13,374 bases of DNA from assembly GCA_030018855.1 (NCBI GenBank), contig JASEHG010000034.1, positions 1 through 13,374 of the forward strand, written 5' to 3'. Source of the stretch: Candidatus Brocadiaceae bacterium. Lineage in GTDB: Bacteria; Planctomycetota; Brocadiia; Brocadiales; Bathyanammoxibiaceae. The notes beneath the pieces were generated by a model. It saw only the letters and a program-made list of their open reading frames with translations, was not told the origin of the DNA and did not search any database. Shown here piece by piece: positions 11,626 to 13,374 of this stretch. The stretch's first letter is position 1. Every line of letters begins with the position of its first letter. The position numbers were made by a program, and so were the translations under genes.

Positions 11626-12672
11626 ATGCCTGATTTTAAGGGTAACTGTTCTGCCACTGCCATTGGTAGTTTTCCCCACCTCAAGGTGGAGGAGGCATGT
11701 AATCTAATCTCCCGCACCCTCCCTGAACTCCCCTGCTGGCCCCAGTTGCCCAAGGTGTCCTTCGTAGAGGAGATGTGCGTACAGTACACCGAGGGGATGC
11801 CCTTCTTCCGGCTAGAACCAGGACAAAAAAGGTTTTATCTTGAGACGTGCGAGGAGGGGGAGGTGCTGGAGTCCTTGTACGAGAGATACCAGAGAAAGGA
11901 CTCCTCTGCCGATTCCGTTTCCGATAAGTTTGCCGCAGGGCTCCATGCCATGAGACGGTATTTTCCCGCATTCCCCCACTTGAGGGCCGTCAAGGGACAA
12001 ATCGTAGGTCCGGTCACACTGGCAGGAAATCTTAAGGACGCCCAGGGCGTAGCCGCCTTCCATGACCCCACCGTATTTGATGCCATAATCAAACACCTCT
12101 CTATGAAGGCACGGTGGCAGATAGACTTCCTTTCCGGTTTTAGAGCCCCGGTAATCCTCTTTGTAGACGAACCGTACCTCAGCTGTCTGGGCGCCGCCTT
12201 TGCCACTATTGAAAAAGATGGTGTAATAAAATCCCTACGGGAAATCTTTGATAACATTAAGGACTCAGGGGCCATTGCGGGCATCCATTGCTGTGGCAAC
12301 ACCGACTGGTCAATGGTACTGGAGAGCGGGGTTGACATACTCAGTTTTGACGCCTTCTTCTTTATGGACAAGGTGCTTGGTTACTCTAAGGACTTAAAAG
12401 ACTTCCTGGAGAGGGGCGGGGTGTTCTCCTGGGGTATAGTGCCCACCACCTCCGAGGCCCTGAAGGACGTTACCCTTGAGGTCTTGATGAAAAAGATGGA
12501 AGGGGGTATTAAGCAACTGTCTCAGAAAGGCATGGCCAGGGAGCTCGTCCTGGAGAGGTCCATCCTGACCCCCAGCTGTGGTACTGGCACACTTACCATC
12601 GCCGAGTCCGAAAAGGCCATGGACCTGAATTACCAACTGTCCCTGCGGCTCAAGGAGAGATACGGTTTGTAA
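11626..12672 (+). CDS. MetE/UroD-fold methyltransferase (core-MetE-like)
   Basis: This 348-residue TIM-barrel protein of the MetE C-terminal/UroD superfamily has the start signature SATAIGSFPHLKVEEA (9-24), FVDEPYLSCLG (179-189), and IHCCGNTDW (220-228), with His221 and Cys223 as likely zinc ligands. VDILSFDAF (236-244) follows, where Asp242 falls near the place of the MetE glutamate ligand, then LTPSCGTGTL (314-323) with Cys318 as a further ligand. It lacks the N-terminal barrel of folate-using MetE. Short core-MetE proteins are known to take methyl groups from methyl-corrinoids or corrinoid proteins to make methionine; the neighbouring cobD fits such a role, but the substrate here is unproved. 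AGGAG at 11612-11616 precedes the ATG by 9 bases. Confidence 0.75.
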   Translation: MPDFKGNCSATAIGSFPHLKVEEACNLISRTLPELPCWPQLPKVSFVEEMCVQYTEGMPFFRLEPGQKRFYLETCEEGEVLESLYERYQRKDSSADSVSDKFAAGLHAMRRYFPAFPHLRAVKGQIVGPVTLAGNLKDAQGVAAFHDPTVFDAIIKHLSMKARWQIDFLSGFRAPVILFVDEPYLSCLGAAFATIEKDGVIKSLREIFDNIKDSGAIAGIHCCGNTDWSMVLESGVDILSFDAFFFMDKVLGYSKDLKDFLERGGVFSWGIVPTTSEALKDVTLEVLMKKMEGGIKQLSQKGMARELVLERSILTPSCGTGTLTIAESEKAMDLNYQLSLRLKERYGL

Positions 12673-12727
12673 TGTCATTCTGAGCGCTAGCGAAGAATCT
12701 AGATGCTTCGCTTCGCTCAGCATGACA
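12673..12727. repeat. TGTCATTCTGAGCG-type palindrome
   Basis: TGTCATTCTGAGCG at the left and CGCTCAGCATGACA at the right form a 55-base inverted repeat with one mismatch in the outer arms; AGCGAAGAATCTAGATGCTTCG fills the middle and is itself partly palindromic. I know this as a widely dispersed element in several bacterial phyla. It begins one base after the stop codon of the methyltransferase gene. Confidence 0.85.
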
Positions 12728-12743
12728 GAGGGAAACGCCTATC

Positions 12744-13374
12744 ATGCACAGCGGTCACGGAGGTAACATACAGGAGATTTGCTCCCATTACGGGCTTGAG
12801 CCCGGAGGGCTAGTGGATTTTAGCGCCAACATCAACCCCCTGGGTTATCCACCTGCCCTCTCAAAGGCCCTGAGAGAGGGTCTTTCTTCTATCCTCCACT
12901 ACCCCGATATAAATTGCACCAGGCTCCGCAGGGCCATCTGTCAAAAGACCCGTCACAAGGAGGAAGAGGTCCTTATTGGCAATGGCTCCACAGAACTTAT
13001 GTACCTCATACCCAGGGCCTTCAGGCCGCAAAAGGGGTTAGTCTTTGAGCCTACTTATAGCGAGTACGGCAGGGCCTTGAGGCTGGCAGGGGCTGACGTG
13101 GAGAAACTGGTCTCTACTGAAGATACCTCCTTTAGACCCAACCTGAAGCCCGCCTCAGGTCGTAGGGGCGTATTGCAATACGCCCCTACCGGTGGACAGT
13201 CCCAGATGGTCTTCCTCTGCAACCCGAATAACCCTACCGGGGGCCTCATTAAGAAGGAAGAGATACTCGCCCTGGCAGAGGGCCTTCCGCAATGCCTAAT
13301 GGTGGTAGATGAGGCCTTTATGGATTTTGTAGACGAACCGCATAAATACACCGTCCTCTCCGCCTCAGGCGGAC
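12744..13374 (+). CDS. cobD: Threonine-phosphate decarboxylase (CobD), 5' part, runs off right edge
   Basis: The frame is open from ATG 12744 to the window end, giving 210 residues of a PLP fold-type I aminotransferase-like protein. The N-terminus HGGN (5-8), followed by DFSANINPLG (25-34), is the CobD signature. The enzyme makes aminopropanol phosphate for the cobamide nucleotide loop. CNPNNPTGG (about 161-169) and VVDEAFMDF (about 188-196) are family motifs; the PLP lysine lies beyond the edge. HisC, a close relative, is less likely because of the HGGN start. Two repeats are translated in frame: a 28-bp palindrome at 13162-13189 (within GRRGVLQYAPT, an apparent insertion in a linker) and the 15-bp SASGG palindrome at 13359-13373. 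It is probably in one transcript with the methyltransferase gene, 71 bases upstream. Confidence 0.9.
   Translation, partial: MHSGHGGNIQEICSHYGLEPGGLVDFSANINPLGYPPALSKALREGLSSILHYPDINCTRLRRAICQKTRHKEEEVLIGNGSTELMYLIPRAFRPQKGLVFEPTYSEYGRALRLAGADVEKLVSTEDTSFRPNLKPASGRRGVLQYAPTGGQSQMVFLCNPNNPTGGLIKKEEILALAEGLPQCLMVVDEAFMDFVDEPHKYTVLSASGG
13162..13189. repeat. 28-bp perfect palindrome GTAGGGGCG…CGCCCCTAC inside cobD
   Basis: The 14-base half GTAGGGGCGTATTG is followed by its exact complement in reverse. Elements of this look are dispersed in many bacterial genomes. It is in frame and supplies about nine codons of a linker before CNPNNPTG. Confidence 0.9.
13359..13373. repeat. 15-bp palindrome TCCGCCTCAGGCGGA, in frame in cobD
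   Basis: It is read on the plus strand as Ser206-Ala-Ser-Gly-Gly210 at the last codons before the window edge. This is the same phase as in the minus-strand genes. Confidence 0.8.

Noticed and set aside
11812..12371. Antisense open frames over the methyltransferase gene
   Set aside because: Shadows of a gene with clear family motifs; no start signals.

Overview
The window reads as chromosomal DNA of mid GC content from an uncultured Gram-negative-type bacterium. Signal-peptide-bearing exported proteins, an Amt transporter with a leader peptide, an SpoIVB-type (S55) peptidase next to beta-propeller proteins, and heavy seeding with short dispersed palindromes (CAGTAGGCAGTAG-type, TGTCATTCTGAGCG-type, CCGCCTGAGGCGG) remind me of Planctomycetota, possibly Brocadiales. 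That placement is a weak inference from style, not from a marker gene.

Layout. (1) 1-540, minus: 5' part of an ammonium transporter gene running off the left edge, with a good sigma70-type promoter. (2) 541-944: non-coding, including a run of hairpins ending in a strong terminator-like stem just before (3) two small plus-strand genes, 945-1415 (phage tail-terminator-like) and 1482-1763 (unknown). (4) 1788-7728, minus: a probable three-gene run read from right to left, coding for an S55 peptidase-like protein, a multi-domain beta-propeller protein and a seven-repeat propeller protein, all apparently exported. (5) 7904-9843, plus: tsaC and rpiB (ATGA overlap), then thyX. (6) 10022-10494: a hicB-hicA toxin-antitoxin pair lying between the real 3' end of thyX and a second, diverged copy of that 3' end. 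(7) 10759-11388: an exported matrixin-like zinc protease. (8) 11626 to the right edge: a MetE/UroD-fold methyltransferase and the 5' part of cobD (cobamide nucleotide-loop pathway).

Common theme. Dispersed palindromic repeats sit not only between genes but inside them, in frame. In two adjacent exported proteins the hydrophobic core of the signal peptide is itself translated from the CAGTAG-type repeat, and in a third a different palindrome lies just before the hydrophobic core. A 15-bp palindrome is read in the same phase, giving Ser-Ala-(Ser/Pro)-Gly-(Gly/Arg), at all five places where it occurs. cobD carries a 28-bp perfect palindrome in frame. Other points of interest are the thyX-end duplication around hicBA and an apparent circular permutation of the S55 peptidase fold.

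How genes work together. TsaC makes the threonylcarbamoyl-AMP used for tRNA t6A; RpiB and ThyX serve pentose phosphate and dTMP synthesis. The MetE-like protein may use a corrinoid methyl donor, which would fit its neighbour cobD. The minus-strand trio probably acts outside the cytoplasmic membrane; its substrate is unknown.
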